Shown: positions 9,439 through 19,589, counted from the stretch's first letter. The stretch is 64,000 nucleotides of DNA from Roseibium sp. Sym1 (GCF_027359675.1 NZ_CP114786.1:4438501-4502500), one strand, 5' to 3'. The notes: generated by a model not told the origin, from the letters alone. Numbers and translations are program-made.

Positions 9439-9666
9439 CAGAGCTCCGGTTCGGTCTTTTTCGGAAGTCTCGAAACACGCAGCTTCGGCGCGTTCCAAAA
9501 TTGTGGTGCCGCGCCGAAAATACAGAATGACAGACCCGTCAAATCGGCGTATTTGCCTTGGCGCCGCCGATCGGTCTGACGTGAGGGCATTGCCCCTTTC
9601 AGACCGTCGCCAATATTGGATGGCTGCCGGGCGCGGCACACCGGTTGATGGGGCTCCCGAAGCGCC
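9439..9666. other. Intergenic region with two inverted repeats
   Basis: 228 bases between the Lrp gene and the GNAT-C39 gene. A perfect 9-bp inverted repeat (TTCGGCGCG at 9484-9492 with CGCGCCGAA at 9510-9518) could form a hairpin downstream of the Lrp gene; it has no T-run on the plus strand. A second, CGGTCTGA at 9572-9579 with TCAGACCG at 9599-9606, lies in the leader of the next gene. Their roles are not known. Confidence 0.4.
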
Positions 9667-10797
9667 ATGAACAATGCTCTTCCCCAGGCCGGAACCGGGG
9701 ACATTGTGATCCGCAAGGCCGCGCTTGCCGACCTCGCCGATCTGCTTCGCATTGAAAACAGCGTCTTTGATGGCGACAGGATCTCCCGCAGAAGCTTCAA
9801 GCGGTTCCTTGAGAGCCCGGGCGCCTGCGTTCTTGTCGCCTGCGATGAACACTCCGTTGTCGGCTATGCGCTGCTGCTTTTGCGCGCCGGCACGGCACTG
9901 GCCCGGCTCTATTCGCTGGCGACTGCGCCCGGGTGCAGAGGGCAGGGCCTTGGGGCGAGGCTCCTCGAGGCCGCCGAAGCGGCGGCCTTCGACCACGACC
10001 GCATTGTTCTGCGTCTCGAGGTGCGCGCGGACAACGCCGCTGCGCAAAAACTCTATTCGGGTTTCGGCTACCGGCAGATCGGACAGGTTCCGGGCTATTA
10101 CGACGATGGCTGCGCGGCACTGCGCCTGGAAAAGCTCCTGCATGGACCGAAACTCGGAACGGGCAGGGCGCCCTACTATTCCCAGACCACCGATTTCACC
10201 TGCGGTCCTGCCTGTGCGCTGATGGCGCTGAGCGGTTTTGACGACAGGATCACCGCCGGACCGCTGGAGGAACTGGACCTGTGGCGTGAAGCGACAACCA
10301 TCTATCTGGCTTCGGGACACGGCGGTTGCGGCCCCTTCGGGCTTGCCAATGCGCTTGCCCGGCGCGGGCTCAAGGTGGAAGTGCGCCTGGCGCCGGACGG
10401 ACCCCTGTTCCTGGCGTCCGTGCGCAATCCTGAAAAGCGCAAGATCCTGAAGCTCGTCCAGGAAGGCTACCGCGCGGAAGCGCTGCGCCTTGGGATTTCC
10501 CGCTCGGATCAGCCCTTGGAGGCCGCCGGGCTTGGGAAAGCTGTCGCGGCCGGAGCGTTCGCGATCGTTCTCATTTCCGGTTACCGCATGTTCGGTCAGA
10601 AGGTTCCGCACTGGGTGCTGGTTCACGGCGCGGACGAAAGGCACCTGATCGTTCACGATCCCTGGCTGGAACACGAGCGTCACGAGAGCCCGGCCGATGC
10701 CGCCAACCTGCCCATTCCCCATGCCGAATTCGACCGCATGGCCCGCTGGGGCCGAAGCGCGGTCCGTGCGCAGATCCTGATAGAGAAGGACGCCTGA
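9667..10797 (+). CDS. GNAT acetyltransferase fused to a C39-like cysteine peptidase domain
   Basis: 376-residue two-domain protein. Residues about 12-155 are a GNAT N-acetyltransferase resembling RimI (YSLATAPGCRGQGLGARLL is the acetyl-CoA loop; the NAAAQKLYSGFGY strand-helix follows). Residues about 165-375 are a C39-like papain-fold domain (the Peptidase_C39_like/DUF3335 type), with candidate catalytic Cys in DFTCGPAC, His in PHWVLVHG and Asp in IVHDPW. The next gene, five bases on, is a RimK-like ATP-grasp ligase; this GNAT-C39/RimK pairing recurs in proteobacteria. It may process and acetylate or ligate a peptide or protein substrate; the substrate is not known. Confidence 0.85.
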   Translation: MNNALPQAGTGDIVIRKAALADLADLLRIENSVFDGDRISRRSFKRFLESPGACVLVACDEHSVVGYALLLLRAGTALARLYSLATAPGCRGQGLGARLLEAAEAAAFDHDRIVLRLEVRADNAAAQKLYSGFGYRQIGQVPGYYDDGCAALRLEKLLHGPKLGTGRAPYYSQTTDFTCGPACALMALSGFDDRITAGPLEELDLWREATTIYLASGHGGCGPFGLANALARRGLKVEVRLAPDGPLFLASVRNPEKRKILKLVQEGYRAEALRLGISRSDQPLEAAGLGKAVAAGAFAIVLISGYRMFGQKVPHWVLVHGADERHLIVHDPWLEHERHESPADAANLPIPHAEFDRMARWGRSAVRAQILIEKDA

Positions 10798-10801
10798 TCC
10801 G

Positions 10802-12267
10802 ATGTCTTCCTGGGTCATTCTGGTCGATCATCTGAAAGACCTCTCCAACACCGAAACACCGCACAAGGTGATGACGGTGAAGGACTACCTGACGCATCCG
10901 AAGCTTTTTGCCGGTGCCAAGCCGACCATTCTCAACCTGTCGCGTTCCTATGCCTATCAGGGCGCGGGCTACTATGCCTCGCTGCTGGCCGAAGCGCGCC
11001 AGCACCGGGTGGTGCCGGGTGTCGAAACCATGATCGAACTCTCGCGCAAGCAGCTCTACCAGCATGCTCTGCCCGAGCTGGAGGACCGGCTCAACCGCTG
11101 TCTGCGCAAGATGGGGGACGTGGATGCCGGTCAGCTCAAGCGGATCCTGGTCCATCTCGGCCAAATCGATGACGGCCGGCTCGAACCTTTCGCGCGGCTG
11201 TTGTTCGACTGGTTCCGGGCACCGGTTCTGGAGGTCCTTCTGGAAGAAGGCGACTGGCGCGCAATCCGGCGGATCCGTGTTCTGGCCGTCAATGACCTGT
11301 CTGCGGACGAGCGCGCCCGTTTTGTCGCGGCGATCGACAGCTACACGACCCGGCCCTGGCGCGCGCCCAAGCAGCGTGCCGTCATGAAATACGCCCTGGC
11401 GGTGCTGTCCGATCCGAAGGAGGTGTTGCCGCCAAGCTCGGTTGCCTCGCTGAAGCACATGGCCAGGATTGCGGCCCGGCACGGCGTGGAGGTGGTCCCC
11501 ATCGGCAAGGGCGACCTGGACAAACTGGCGCATACGACGCGCTGTTCATTCGCGAGACAACCAATATCGACAACCACACCTACCGCTTCGCACGCCGGGC
11601 GGTGCAGGAAGGCATGCCGGTGATCGACGATCCCGTGTCGATGATCCGTTGCACCAACAAGGTCTACCTGACGGAACTGCTCGCCAGCCACGGCATCGCC
11701 ACGCCGAAAACCGTCGTGTTGTCCTCTCTGAAAGAAGCCGGAGACCTGGAAGCGCAGCTTGGGTCGCCCGTGGTGCTGAAAATCCCGGACGGATCCTTCA
11801 GCCGCGGTGTCTTCCGCGTTGCCGGAGACGAGGAGATCCGCGGGAAACTGAAGGAACTGTTCCAGGACAGCGCCATCCTCTTGGCACAGGAATACTGCCC
11901 GACCGATTTCGACTGGCGCATCGGCGTGCTTGACGGCGAGCCGCTGTTCGCCTGCCAGTACCAGATGGCCAAGAAACACTGGCAGATCGTGCGCCATGAG
12001 AGCGGCAAGAAATCGGTCGAGGGCGGACACCTGTCTGTCCCGCTGGCGGAGGCGCCTCCAGCCGTCGTGGAGATTGCCGTGCGCGCGGCCCGTCTGATCG
12101 GAGACGGCTTTTACGGTGTCGACCTGAAGGTCATCGGCGACCGGATCGTCGTCATCGAGGTCAATGACAACCCGAACCTCGAACACGGTGTCGAGGATCA
12201 GGCCGACAAGGATGCCGTCTGGGACCAGGTGATCCGCTGGTTCGTGCGCCGTCTGGAGACGCGCTGA
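10802..12267 (+). pseudogene. RimK-family ATP-grasp protein with RLAN-type N-terminal domain, frameshifted
   Basis: Two overlapping frames together encode one RimK-like protein of about 487 residues. The first frame (from ATG 10802) is normal through KGDLDKLA, then reads nonsense from about 11531 and stops at 11623. Joining to the second frame restores AYDALFIRETTNIDNHTYRF and the rest of the ATP-grasp domain ([30 protein letters not shown]) to the stop at 12267. The fault corresponds to one missing base near 11528-11533. RimK relatives ligate glutamate or other amino acids to C-termini. If real, the lesion removes the catalytic domain; if a sequencing error, the gene is intact. The downstream frame still looks under coding constraint, which favours a recent lesion or an error. 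Confidence 0.85.
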
Positions 12268-12401
12268 CATCATTGTGGCCAGAAATTCAAGGCAAAAGCC
12301 TCGGAAAAGGTTGCCCGAACAGGCTGAATCCCGTATGCCCGGCCCGTTCCGAACCCTTGAACAGCTTACCTGCCTTGTCTGCAGGAGTGAGCAGGAGAGA
12401 C

Positions 12402-14375
12402 ATGATGATTCAGCTGACTTTCCCCGACAATTCCGTGCGTGACTACGACCAGGGCACCACCGGCCTTGCCGTCGCCGAGGGCATTTCGAAATCGCTGGCC
12501 AAGAAGGCCGTGGCGATGACCCTCGACGGAGACCTCAAGGATCTGTCAGATCCGATCACCGGAAACCACCAGATCGAGATCGTCACGAGAGACGATCCGC
12601 GTGCTCTGGAACTGATCCGCCACGACGCGGCGCATGTGATGGCCGAAGCCGTGCAGGAACTGTGGCCGGGCACCCAGGTGACCATCGGACCGGTGATCGA
12701 GAACGGGTTCTACTACGATTTCAAGCGCGTGCATCCGGACAGCGGCGACGACTGGCCGTTCCATCCCGACGAGCTGCCGGTGATCGAGAAGAAGATGCGC
12801 GAGATCATCGCGCGCGGTGCGCAGTTCACCAAGGAAATCTGGAGCCGCGAGGAAGCCAAGACCTATTTTGCCGCCAAGGGCGAGGACTACAAGGTCGAGC
12901 TGGTCGACGCGATCCCGGAAGACCAGGAGCTGAAGATCTACAAGCAGGGCCAGTGGCTGGACCTGTGCCGGGGACCGCACATGGTCTCCACCAAACAGAT
13001 CGGCGATGCTTTCAAGCTGATGAAGGTGGCCGGCGCCTATTGGCGCGGCGACTCGAACAACGAGATGCTGTCGCGCATCTATGCCACCGCCTGGCACAAT
13101 GAGAAGGAGCTGAAAGGCTACCTTCACATGCTCGAGGAAGCCGAAAAGCGCGACCACCGCAAGCTCGGCCGGGAGATGGACCTGTTCCACTTCCAGGAAG
13201 AGGGACCGGGCGTGGTCTTCTGGCACCCGAAGGGCTGGGACATGTTCCAGAACCTGATCGCGTACAAGCGCCGGGTGTTGAAGGACACCTACAAGGAGGT
13301 CAACGCGCCGCAGGTGCTGCACACCTCGCTGTGGGAGACCTCCGGTCACTGGGGCTGGTACAAGGAAAACATGTTCGCGGTCCAGTCCGCCGATCCGGAC
13401 GCGGAAGACGCACGCACCTTCGCGCTGAAGCCGATGAACTGCCCCGGTCACGTCCAGATCTTCAAGCACGGCCTGAAGAGCTACCGCGACCTGCCGCTGC
13501 GCCTCGCCGAGTTCGGTGTCGTGCACCGGTACGAGCCGTCGGGTGCGCTGCACGGGCTGATGCGTGTGCGCGGCTTCACCCAGGACGATGCCCATGTCTT
13601 CTGCACCGAAGAGCAGATGGCGGACGAGTGCCTGAAGATCAACGACCTGATCCTGTCGGTCTACAAGGATTTCGGCTTTGACGAGATCGTCGTCAAACTG
13701 TCGACCCGCCCGGAAAAGCGCGTTGGCTCCGACGAGGCGTGGGATCATGCCGAAGCGATCATGGGCGATGTGCTGAAGCAGATCGAGGCCCAGTCCGGAG
13801 GCCGGGTTAAGACCGACATCCTGCCGGGGGAAGGGGCGTTTTACGGCCCGAAATTCGAATACACCCTGCGCGATGCCATCGGCCGCGAATGGCAGTGCGG
13901 CACCACCCAGGTGGATTTCAACCTGCCGGAACGCTTCGGCGCGTTCTATGTCGACAGCGACGGCGAGAAGAAGACACCGGTGATGATCCACCGGGCGATC
14001 TGCGGTTCGATGGAACGCTTCCTCGGCATCCTGATCGAGAACTATGCCGGTCATTTCCCGCTGTGGTTCGCGCCGCAGCAGATCGTGGTCGCGACGATCA
14101 CGTCCGAAGCCGATGCCTATGGCCAGGAAGTCGCCGACATGCTCAAGGCCAAGGGGCTGAAGGTTGAGACCGATTTCCGCAACGAGAAGATCAACTACAA
14201 GGTCCGCGAACATTCTCTGGCCAAGGTTCCGGTGATCATCGTCTGCGGCATGCGCGAAGCGGAAGAGCGCACGGTCAATGTCCGCCGTCTCGGCTCCAAG
14301 GACCAGACCTCCATGGGGCTCGACGAAGCAATCGCGGCCTTTGTCGAGGAAGCGACCCCGCCGGACCTGAAGTAA
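12402..14375 (+). CDS. thrS: Threonine-tRNA ligase ThrS
   Basis: Charges tRNA-Thr. 657 residues from ATG 12402, where GGAGA lies five bases upstream; the frame is open upstream but without a site. Domains in order: TGS (1-60), editing domain with [10 protein letters not shown] (about residues 71-80) and CRGPHMVS (about 190), then the class II core with [10 protein letters not shown], motif 2 in [11 protein letters not shown] and motif 3 in [13 protein letters not shown], and the anticodon-binding domain from about 555 ([11 protein letters not shown]). Full length, no anomalies. No T-box or other leader RNA was recognised upstream. Confidence 0.98.
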   Translation: MMIQLTFPDNSVRDYDQGTTGLAVAEGISKSLAKKAVAMTLDGDLKDLSDPITGNHQIEIVTRDDPRALELIRHDAAHVMAEAVQELWPGTQVTIGPVIENGFYYDFKRVHPDSGDDWPFHPDELPVIEKKMREIIARGAQFTKEIWSREEAKTYFAAKGEDYKVELVDAIPEDQELKIYKQGQWLDLCRGPHMVSTKQIGDAFKLMKVAGAYWRGDSNNEMLSRIYATAWHNEKELKGYLHMLEEAEKRDHRKLGREMDLFHFQEEGPGVVFWHPKGWDMFQNLIAYKRRVLKDTYKEVNAPQVLHTSLWETSGHWGWYKENMFAVQSADPDAEDARTFALKPMNCPGHVQIFKHGLKSYRDLPLRLAEFGVVHRYEPSGALHGLMRVRGFTQDDAHVFCTEEQMADECLKINDLILSVYKDFGFDEIVVKLSTRPEKRVGSDEAWDHAEAIMGDVLKQIEAQSGGRVKTDILPGEGAFYGPKFEYTLRDAIGREWQCGTTQVDFNLPERFGAFYVDSDGEKKTPVMIHRAICGSMERFLGILIENYAGHFPLWFAPQQIVVATITSEADAYGQEVADMLKAKGLKVETDFRNEKINYKVREHSLAKVPVIIVCGMREAEERTVNVRRLGSKDQTSMGLDEAIAAFVEEATPPDLK

Positions 14376-14539
14376 GGCGATTGCCGTCGGTCCAGGTGAA
14401 ATGTGACAGTTTGCGCATTGTCCTTCCATGCGGGCATAGCGCCGGTTTGAAGGGCAATGCGCCGTCACAATCGTGAAACAGAATATCTGGTATCGGGTAG
14501 AAACTTTGCCGGACGTTTCGAGAGGCCAAGACGACCACC

Positions 14540-15388
14540 GTGGACCACGCCGAATTCAGTTATGCCAATCCGGACCATCATCCGCTGAAGCGGTGGACGA
14601 TCCGTGCCATTGAAGGCCTGTCCGGCCGCCGCAAGCTGGTCGACACCTACGAGGTCTGGAAAAGCACGATTGTCGGCACGTCCGACTTTATCTGGAACGA
14701 TCTTCTCGGCCTGATCAACCTGAATGTCGCCGTGGCGGATGGCGAATGGCCACCGGAGAACCTGCCTGATGGGCCGCTGGTGCTGATCGCCAACCACCCC
14801 TACGGGATCGGAGACGGTCTGGCGATTCTCGCGCTGGCGGAGAAACTGAACCGTCCGTTCAAGATCCTCATCAACAACGAGCTCCTGAAGGTTCCGGAAG
14901 TCCGGCCGTTCTCGCTGCCGGTCGATTTCGAGGAAACCAAGGACGCGCTGAAGACGAACATGGCCACCCGCAAGGAGGCGCTGCGCCTACTTGAGGGCGG
15001 CACCACGATCATCGTCTTCCCCGGAGGCGGTGTCGCCACGGCGGCCAAGCCCTTCGGCCGGGCCGAGGAACTTCCCTGGAAGACCTTCACCGCCAGGATG
15101 ATCCGCGCCTCCAGGGCGACGGTGCTGCCGCTCTATTTCGACGGCCAGAATTCCTGGCTGTTCCATCTCGTCAGCAGATATTCGCTGACCCTTCGCCTGG
15201 CACTGCTGGTGCGCGAGTTCCGGCGCATCCTGGGCAAGGTGATGACCGCCCGCGCCGGCCGGCCAATCCCTTTCGAGACCCTGTCCGGTTTCGGCGACCA
15301 GAAAGAGATCATGGATTTCCTGCAGACCAGGGTCCTGGAAATGGCCCCGGCCGACACCAGGAAACGCCTGCTTGGACGGCGGCATTAG
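14540..15388 (+). CDS. Lysophospholipid acyltransferase family protein (PlsC-like)
   Basis: 282-residue membrane-associated acyltransferase from a GTG start. The catalytic box reads NHPYGIGDG (about residues 86-94), a variant with five residues between His and Asp instead of the usual four. The second block VFPGGGVATA (about 157) fits the substrate-binding region (classical EGTR is not seen). Such variants occur in ornithine-lipid, hemolysin-like and other PlsC-related proteins, so the acceptor cannot be named. It stands alone after thrS; GAGAGG lies about 13 bases before the start, rather far. Confidence 0.75.
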   Translation: MDHAEFSYANPDHHPLKRWTIRAIEGLSGRRKLVDTYEVWKSTIVGTSDFIWNDLLGLINLNVAVADGEWPPENLPDGPLVLIANHPYGIGDGLAILALAEKLNRPFKILINNELLKVPEVRPFSLPVDFEETKDALKTNMATRKEALRLLEGGTTIIVFPGGGVATAAKPFGRAEELPWKTFTARMIRASRATVLPLYFDGQNSWLFHLVSRYSLTLRLALLVREFRRILGKVMTARAGRPIPFETLSGFGDQKEIMDFLQTRVLEMAPADTRKRLLGRRH

Positions 15389-15476
15389 GCGCACTCTCTC
15401 AAACGCTGCGCCTCAACCGGACACGGTTGGCCAAGCCACGGGATGACAGAAACAAATGACGTAACTTGATTTGAAG

Positions 15477-16574
15477 TCAGTTGTTTGCGGTCGTCTGCTG
15501 GCCCGACAGTTCGCTCAGCGAGGTGACCACCTCGACTTCACGGTCATTGCCGGGGTCGACCTTGAACGTGTGCAGATAGGTCTTGCCGTTGTTGCGGGCC
15601 AGCGCTTCGTACTCACCTTCGGCCAGGACGAAGTCGGGGAAGGCACCGGTCGCTTCCACGACCACGTCGCCGCCCGGGCTGAGCACGGACCAGGTGGTGT
15701 TGGCGATTGCCTCGCCGCCGCGCTCGTTGACCAGTTTCAGGGTGATGCCGGCGGCCTTGTGGAAGATGGTTGCCTCGGTCAGCTTGCCGGGCAGAACCTG
15801 AATATCGGCGCGCACGACCGCGTTGACGTCACCGTAGCGGCTGACAACGTGATAGGTGTCGGCGCCGAGGCGGACGATGGATCCCGGCTTGACGTTTCTT
15901 GCGATCACGTTGCGTTCGCCGCGCTGGTTGAAATCCATGCCGAAAATGTCGAAGGAGACCGGTTTGCCGTCAAGGTCGTCGCCGTCCTTGAGCGCGGCGC
16001 CGAACTTGATGCCGCCGGCGTTGAGCGTGACCATCTTGGACTGGACTTCCTTGCCGATCACGATGCGGTTGGTGGCTTGCGCGAAACCATAGGCCGTGTG
16101 GATCAGGTAGGTGCCCGGATCAAGACGGAATTCCGCATCGCCGCCCTTCGAGGTCGCGACCAGCTGGAGCCGTCCGTCGGCATTGGTGACCTCGGAAAAA
16201 ATCCGCCAGATCAGGCCATCATCGAGCGGCGGGCTGTCCGGGGTGAGCTTGGCAAGGAGATAGAGAGCGCCTTGCTGCAGGCCGCTGCCGAGGCCGGGCG
16301 CAGCGGTGGTGGTGGGCGCGTAGGGCAGGGGCGTGTCGGAAAAGAGCGGCTCCGGTTCCCGGTCCAGCAGATTGATGATCGGGTTTTCAGGTGCCGTCGG
16401 CGGCGCGTTGGGGTCCGGTTTGCCGGCCGGAACTGGCGGCAGCTCCTCGGTCTGTGCCAGAGACGTGCCGGAAAGGCCCGCCGAGAGGGCGGCGCAAAGC
16501 ATCGCGCACAGTGCTGCGCCCCTGACGGCGCGCTTCAATGCCGATCGGCCTGATACGGTTTCGGTCTTCAACAT
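15477..16574 (-). CDS. Conserved secreted or periplasmic protein of unknown function
   Basis: 365 residues from ATG 16574 (a GTG two codons earlier is an alternative). The N-terminus is a signal peptide (GAALCAMLCAALSAGLSGTSLAQ, cleavage after about residue 41), followed by a proline-rich linker. The rest is beta-rich with repeated segments that look like carboxypeptidase-regulatory or transthyretin-like sheets (DAEFRLDPGTYLIHTAYG, ADTYHVVSRYG, PDFVLAEGEYEALARN). The recurring G-T/E-Y motif suggests three or four repeats of one beta domain, perhaps carbohydrate or protein binding. Lone gene, divergent from the nitroreductase. No catalytic residues are evident. Confidence 0.75.
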   Translation of the reverse strand: MLKTETVSGRSALKRAVRGAALCAMLCAALSAGLSGTSLAQTEELPPVPAGKPDPNAPPTAPENPIINLLDREPEPLFSDTPLPYAPTTTAAPGLGSGLQQGALYLLAKLTPDSPPLDDGLIWRIFSEVTNADGRLQLVATSKGGDAEFRLDPGTYLIHTAYGFAQATNRIVIGKEVQSKMVTLNAGGIKFGAALKDGDDLDGKPVSFDIFGMDFNQRGERNVIARNVKPGSIVRLGADTYHVVSRYGDVNAVVRADIQVLPGKLTEATIFHKAAGITLKLVNERGGEAIANTTWSVLSPGGDVVVEATGAFPDFVLAEGEYEALARNNGKTYLHTFKVDPGNDREVEVVTSLSELSGQQTTANN

Positions 16575-16752
16575 GCCCACTTCATTATCATTGTGGTTCG
16601 AAAAATATAACCAGTGTTTTTGTTACATGCCCCGTTGCTTCCCTAATGGGCCTGAAATTTGGGCAAATTCAAGACCCCACCTTCAAAGTTGACAATTACG
16701 GTCAATGAATTAGGTGGAACATGTCAATTCAACACGCGGGACAGGACCATCC

Positions 16753-17349
16753 ATGCCGAGTTCGTTCAAAGGGTCTCCGGAAACACTGGCGTTCTTGCGC
16801 GGGCGCCGGTCACATCCTGCCGTCACCATGACCGGCCCCGGCCCGAGCGACGACGAGGTCAGGGATATTCTGACCATCGCGGCACGGGTTCCGGATCATG
16901 GCAAACTGGCGCCCTGGCGGTTCATTCTCTACCGGCCGGAAAGCGGGGCCCGGATCGGTGCGTGGCTGGTTGACCGGTATGAAGCCCTCAACGGGCCGCT
17001 TTCCGGAGAGCCCCGCGAAAAGGAGCTTACCCGCTTCACACGGTCTCCGCTGGTCGTCGGTGTGGTCAGCCGGGCGGCGGAACACCCGAAGATACCGGTC
17101 TGGGAACAGCAGCTTTCCGCCGGCGCCGTCTGCATGAATCTCGTTACCGCGGCTTCCGCCAGCGGCTTCGTGTCTCAGTGGCTGACGGAATGGTACGCAT
17201 TCGACGACGATGCTTCCCGCTATCTCGGAGCCCGTTCCGGGGAACGCTTCGCCGGGTTCGTTCATATCGGCACCGCGACCCAACACCCCGTCGAGCGGCA
17301 ACGTCCCGAGCTCGACGACCTGATGACCAACTGGACCGAGACCAACTGA
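16753..17349 (+). CDS. Nitroreductase-family protein
   Basis: 198-residue FMN-dependent oxidoreductase of the NfsB/YdjA type. The start at 16753 (MPSSFKG) has GGACAGGA upstream. The RGRRSHPAV opening, ARVPDHGKLAPWRFI (FMN phosphate region) and a C-terminal GFVHIGT strand fit the family. It is followed three bases later by a flavin reductase, so the pair probably shares a transcript and a flavin-linked substrate. The physiological substrate is unknown. Confidence 0.88.
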   Translation: MPSSFKGSPETLAFLRGRRSHPAVTMTGPGPSDDEVRDILTIAARVPDHGKLAPWRFILYRPESGARIGAWLVDRYEALNGPLSGEPREKELTRFTRSPLVVGVVSRAAEHPKIPVWEQQLSAGAVCMNLVTAASASGFVSQWLTEWYAFDDDASRYLGARSGERFAGFVHIGTATQHPVERQRPELDDLMTNWTETN

Positions 17350-17352
17350 CCC

Positions 17353-17955
17353 ATGTTTTACGAGACTGAAAAAAACGACCACGGTCTGCCGCACAATCCG
17401 TTCAAGGCGATCGTGTCGCCGCGGCCGATCGGCTGGATCTCGTCCCTGGACAAGGAAGGGCGCGCCAATCTCGCTCCCTACAGCTTCTTCAACGCGGTGT
17501 GCGACACGCCGCCGATCGTGATGTTTTCGTCCTCCGGCTACAAGGACAGTGTCGCCAATATCGATGCGACCGGCGAATTCGTCTGCAACATGGCCAGTCT
17601 TGACCTCAAGGATGCCATGAACCAGACCTCTGCGGCCGTGTCGCACGATATTTCGGAATTCGACCTGTCCGGCCTCGAGATGGCGGCGTCACGTCTCGTC
17701 AAGGCGCCCCGCGTCGCCAGGGCGGTGACGGCGCTCGAGTGCAAGCACCTGCAGACGCTGCGCCTGAAAACCGTCGAAGGAAACGATACCGACAACTATG
17801 TTGTGTTCGGCCAGGTCGTCGGCGTGCATATCGATGATGCGATGATTGTCGACGGCATGCTCGATGTCACCCTCTTCAAGCCGCTTTCCAGGCTCGGCTA
17901 CAAGGACTATGCCGCCGTGACCGAAGTCTTCCAGATGGGGCGGCCGAAGGTCTGA
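17353..17955 (+). CDS. Flavin reductase-like / flavoredoxin-family protein
   Basis: 200-residue FMN-binding split-barrel protein. Characteristic segments: SPRPIGWISS (residues 22-31), NLAPYSFFNAVCDTPP and EFVCNMAS. Family members reduce flavins or carry electrons to partner oxygenases or reductases. The gene starts three bases after the nitroreductase stop. Full length, no oddities. Confidence 0.88.
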   Translation: MFYETEKNDHGLPHNPFKAIVSPRPIGWISSLDKEGRANLAPYSFFNAVCDTPPIVMFSSSGYKDSVANIDATGEFVCNMASLDLKDAMNQTSAAVSHDISEFDLSGLEMAASRLVKAPRVARAVTALECKHLQTLRLKTVEGNDTDNYVVFGQVVGVHIDDAMIVDGMLDVTLFKPLSRLGYKDYAAVTEVFQMGRPKV

Positions 17956-18284
17956 AGAAGGGAAGGTTCTTCCCAGCCAGATAGGGAAGGGCACCGGGCG
18001 AGTCGGGGGCTTTGTCATTAACCAGTTGCCGACTCAGCTTCTTGCCGGTATTCAGTCGTTGCTCTGCGTATTTTCTTGGCGTGTTTTTCCCAAGAAAAGT
18101 CCCGAAATTCTTTGATTTCCACTTTTGCCGACGAACGCATTGGCAGATTTGCTCAGGTGAGCAAGAAAAACAGATCCACCTGACGCTCCTTTCGGCCCTG
18201 TCTGTGGGTCGTTAAGGTTTTGTTAACCTTTTCGGCGCGAAAGTTAACGAAGTAATAACTTAGTTCCGTCGAGGAGGAAGCACC
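17956..18284. other. Intergenic leader of the transglycosylase gene
   Basis: 329 bases without a credible gene. A short open frame at 18012-18215 is cysteine- and phenylalanine-rich without a ribosome site and is rejected. The last 75 bases are AT-rich and hold a CtrA-type box (18212-18226), a second TTAA at about 18245, and a strong GAGGAGGAAG site before the next ATG. Confidence 0.6.
18212..18226 (+). promoter_or_regulatory. CtrA-type binding site TTAA-N7-TTAA
   Basis: The sequence TTAAGGTTTTGTTAA matches the TTAA-N7-TTAA consensus of the alphaproteobacterial cell-cycle regulator CtrA exactly, and the same stretch forms the inverted repeat AAGGTT/AACCTT. It lies about 60 bases before the transglycosylase ATG, a suitable place for an activator. 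The match is short, so chance occurrence is possible. Confidence 0.55.
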
Positions 18285-19589
18285 ATGCGGGTTGCTGACA
18301 CTGCCTCGGTCGCGTCTCGGATCGAGCTTGCGTTTCAGTCTGCGAGTACTTCAACAGGTACGTCATTCGACTATCTGGTGAAGACGGCCGCTCGGGAATC
18401 ATCGTTCAACCCGTCGGCCAAGGCTAAGACGTCGAGCGCGACCGGACTGTTCCAGTTCATTGAGTCCACCTGGCTGGAAACAATGAAGGAAGCGGGGCCG
18501 AAACACGGCCTGGAGAAATATTCCGATCACATCAAACGGTCGAAAAGCGGCAAGTTCTATGTGAGCGACGCCAAGATGCGCCGGGAAATCCTGGATCTGC
18601 GCAAGGATCCGGAAATCTCGTCGATGATGGCCGGGGCGCTGACCCAGAAGAACGCAAACTATCTTCAGAACAAGATCGGCCGTGAGCCGACTGATGGCGA
18701 GCTCTACATGGCGCATTTCCTGGGCGCGCATGGTGCAAGCAAGCTGATCAGTGCGACCAACGCCAATCCGGACATGCGCGCGGACAAGATGTTTTCCGCA
18801 CAGGCCCGCGCCAACAAGCCGATCTTTTACGAGCGCAACGGCAAGGCCAGGTCGATGCAGGAGGTCTACGAGGTCATCGTGTCGAAACATGACGCGGTCA
18901 CCATGATCGCGAAGGCGAGCGGCAAGAAGGACCTGCGTACATCCGGCGAGCTCTTGAACGTGGCCGCGCTGCCAACGGCAAAGCCTGTCGTCGGGGCGCC
19001 GATCAACCAGAACAATTTCGATCATCTTGCCGGCGATCCGGCCGCAGCCTTCGCCATGCAGTCCAAGCCGGTGCCGTCAACCCAGGTGGCCGCCGCCAAT
19101 GCTGCGGTCCCGCAGCTGCCGGACGAGAACCCGCTGGAGCTTGCCGAGGTGACGGTTCCGATTCCCGAAGGACGCCCGGGACAGCCGGCCGCGACGCCGA
19201 GCGCCGTGTTCCTTGAAGAAACCGTCGTGGCTGCCGCCAATCCGTCCGTGCCGCAGAACCCGCGCGAGGCTTCGATCAAGGGTGGCGGTGGCGACTTCGA
19301 TGCCACCACGCGTGTGCTGTCCGCGTTCCAGGCGACCGAAACGGCAAATCCGTTCGAGGCCCTGTTCCGCAATGACGACGCGTCCGCGCAGGCCGAGGTC
19401 AATCCGCGGTTCGCGTCGGCCTTCGCAGCCGTGGAGGAAGCGGCCCTTTTCAGTGCCCTGTCGGGAACGTCCAGCCAGGTGCAGGCCCAGGAACTGGCGC
19501 TGTCCGATCAGGGCGGACCGCTGGATCTCACAAGGTTCCTGCGGTTGAAAGCGGAAGAAGAACAACGGGATTTGCTGCCGCCGGCCTGA
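18285..19589 (+). CDS. Lytic transglycosylase (SLT) domain protein
   Basis: 434 residues. The SLT core lies near the N-terminus: catalytic Glu in AARESSFNPSAKAKT (about residue 38), then TGLFQFIESTWL and the GELYMAHFLGAHGASKL block. There is no obvious signal peptide, so export may be by another route such as a flagellar or specialised secretion system, or the protein acts in the cytoplasm-facing assembly. The C-terminal 200 residues are low-complexity, rich in Ala, Pro and Glu. The CtrA-type box upstream fits a cell-cycle or motility-linked peptidoglycan enzyme. The exact role is unknown. Confidence 0.82.
   Translation: MRVADTASVASRIELAFQSASTSTGTSFDYLVKTAARESSFNPSAKAKTSSATGLFQFIESTWLETMKEAGPKHGLEKYSDHIKRSKSGKFYVSDAKMRREILDLRKDPEISSMMAGALTQKNANYLQNKIGREPTDGELYMAHFLGAHGASKLISATNANPDMRADKMFSAQARANKPIFYERNGKARSMQEVYEVIVSKHDAVTMIAKASGKKDLRTSGELLNVAALPTAKPVVGAPINQNNFDHLAGDPAAAFAMQSKPVPSTQVAAANAAVPQLPDENPLELAEVTVPIPEGRPGQPAATPSAVFLEETVVAAANPSVPQNPREASIKGGGGDFDATTRVLSAFQATETANPFEALFRNDDASAQAEVNPRFASAFAAVEEAALFSALSGTSSQVQAQELALSDQGGPLDLTRFLRLKAEEEQRDLLPPA

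Noticed and set aside
12546..14468. A 640-codon open frame antisense to thrS.
   Set aside because: Low-complexity shadow of a conserved GC-rich gene. The same applies to long antisense frames at 312-2579, 37433-39772, 39648-42530 and 53035-54765.
18012..18215. 67-residue cysteine-rich frame before the transglycosylase.
   Set aside because: No ribosome site, odd composition and overlap with the promoter/CtrA-type box.
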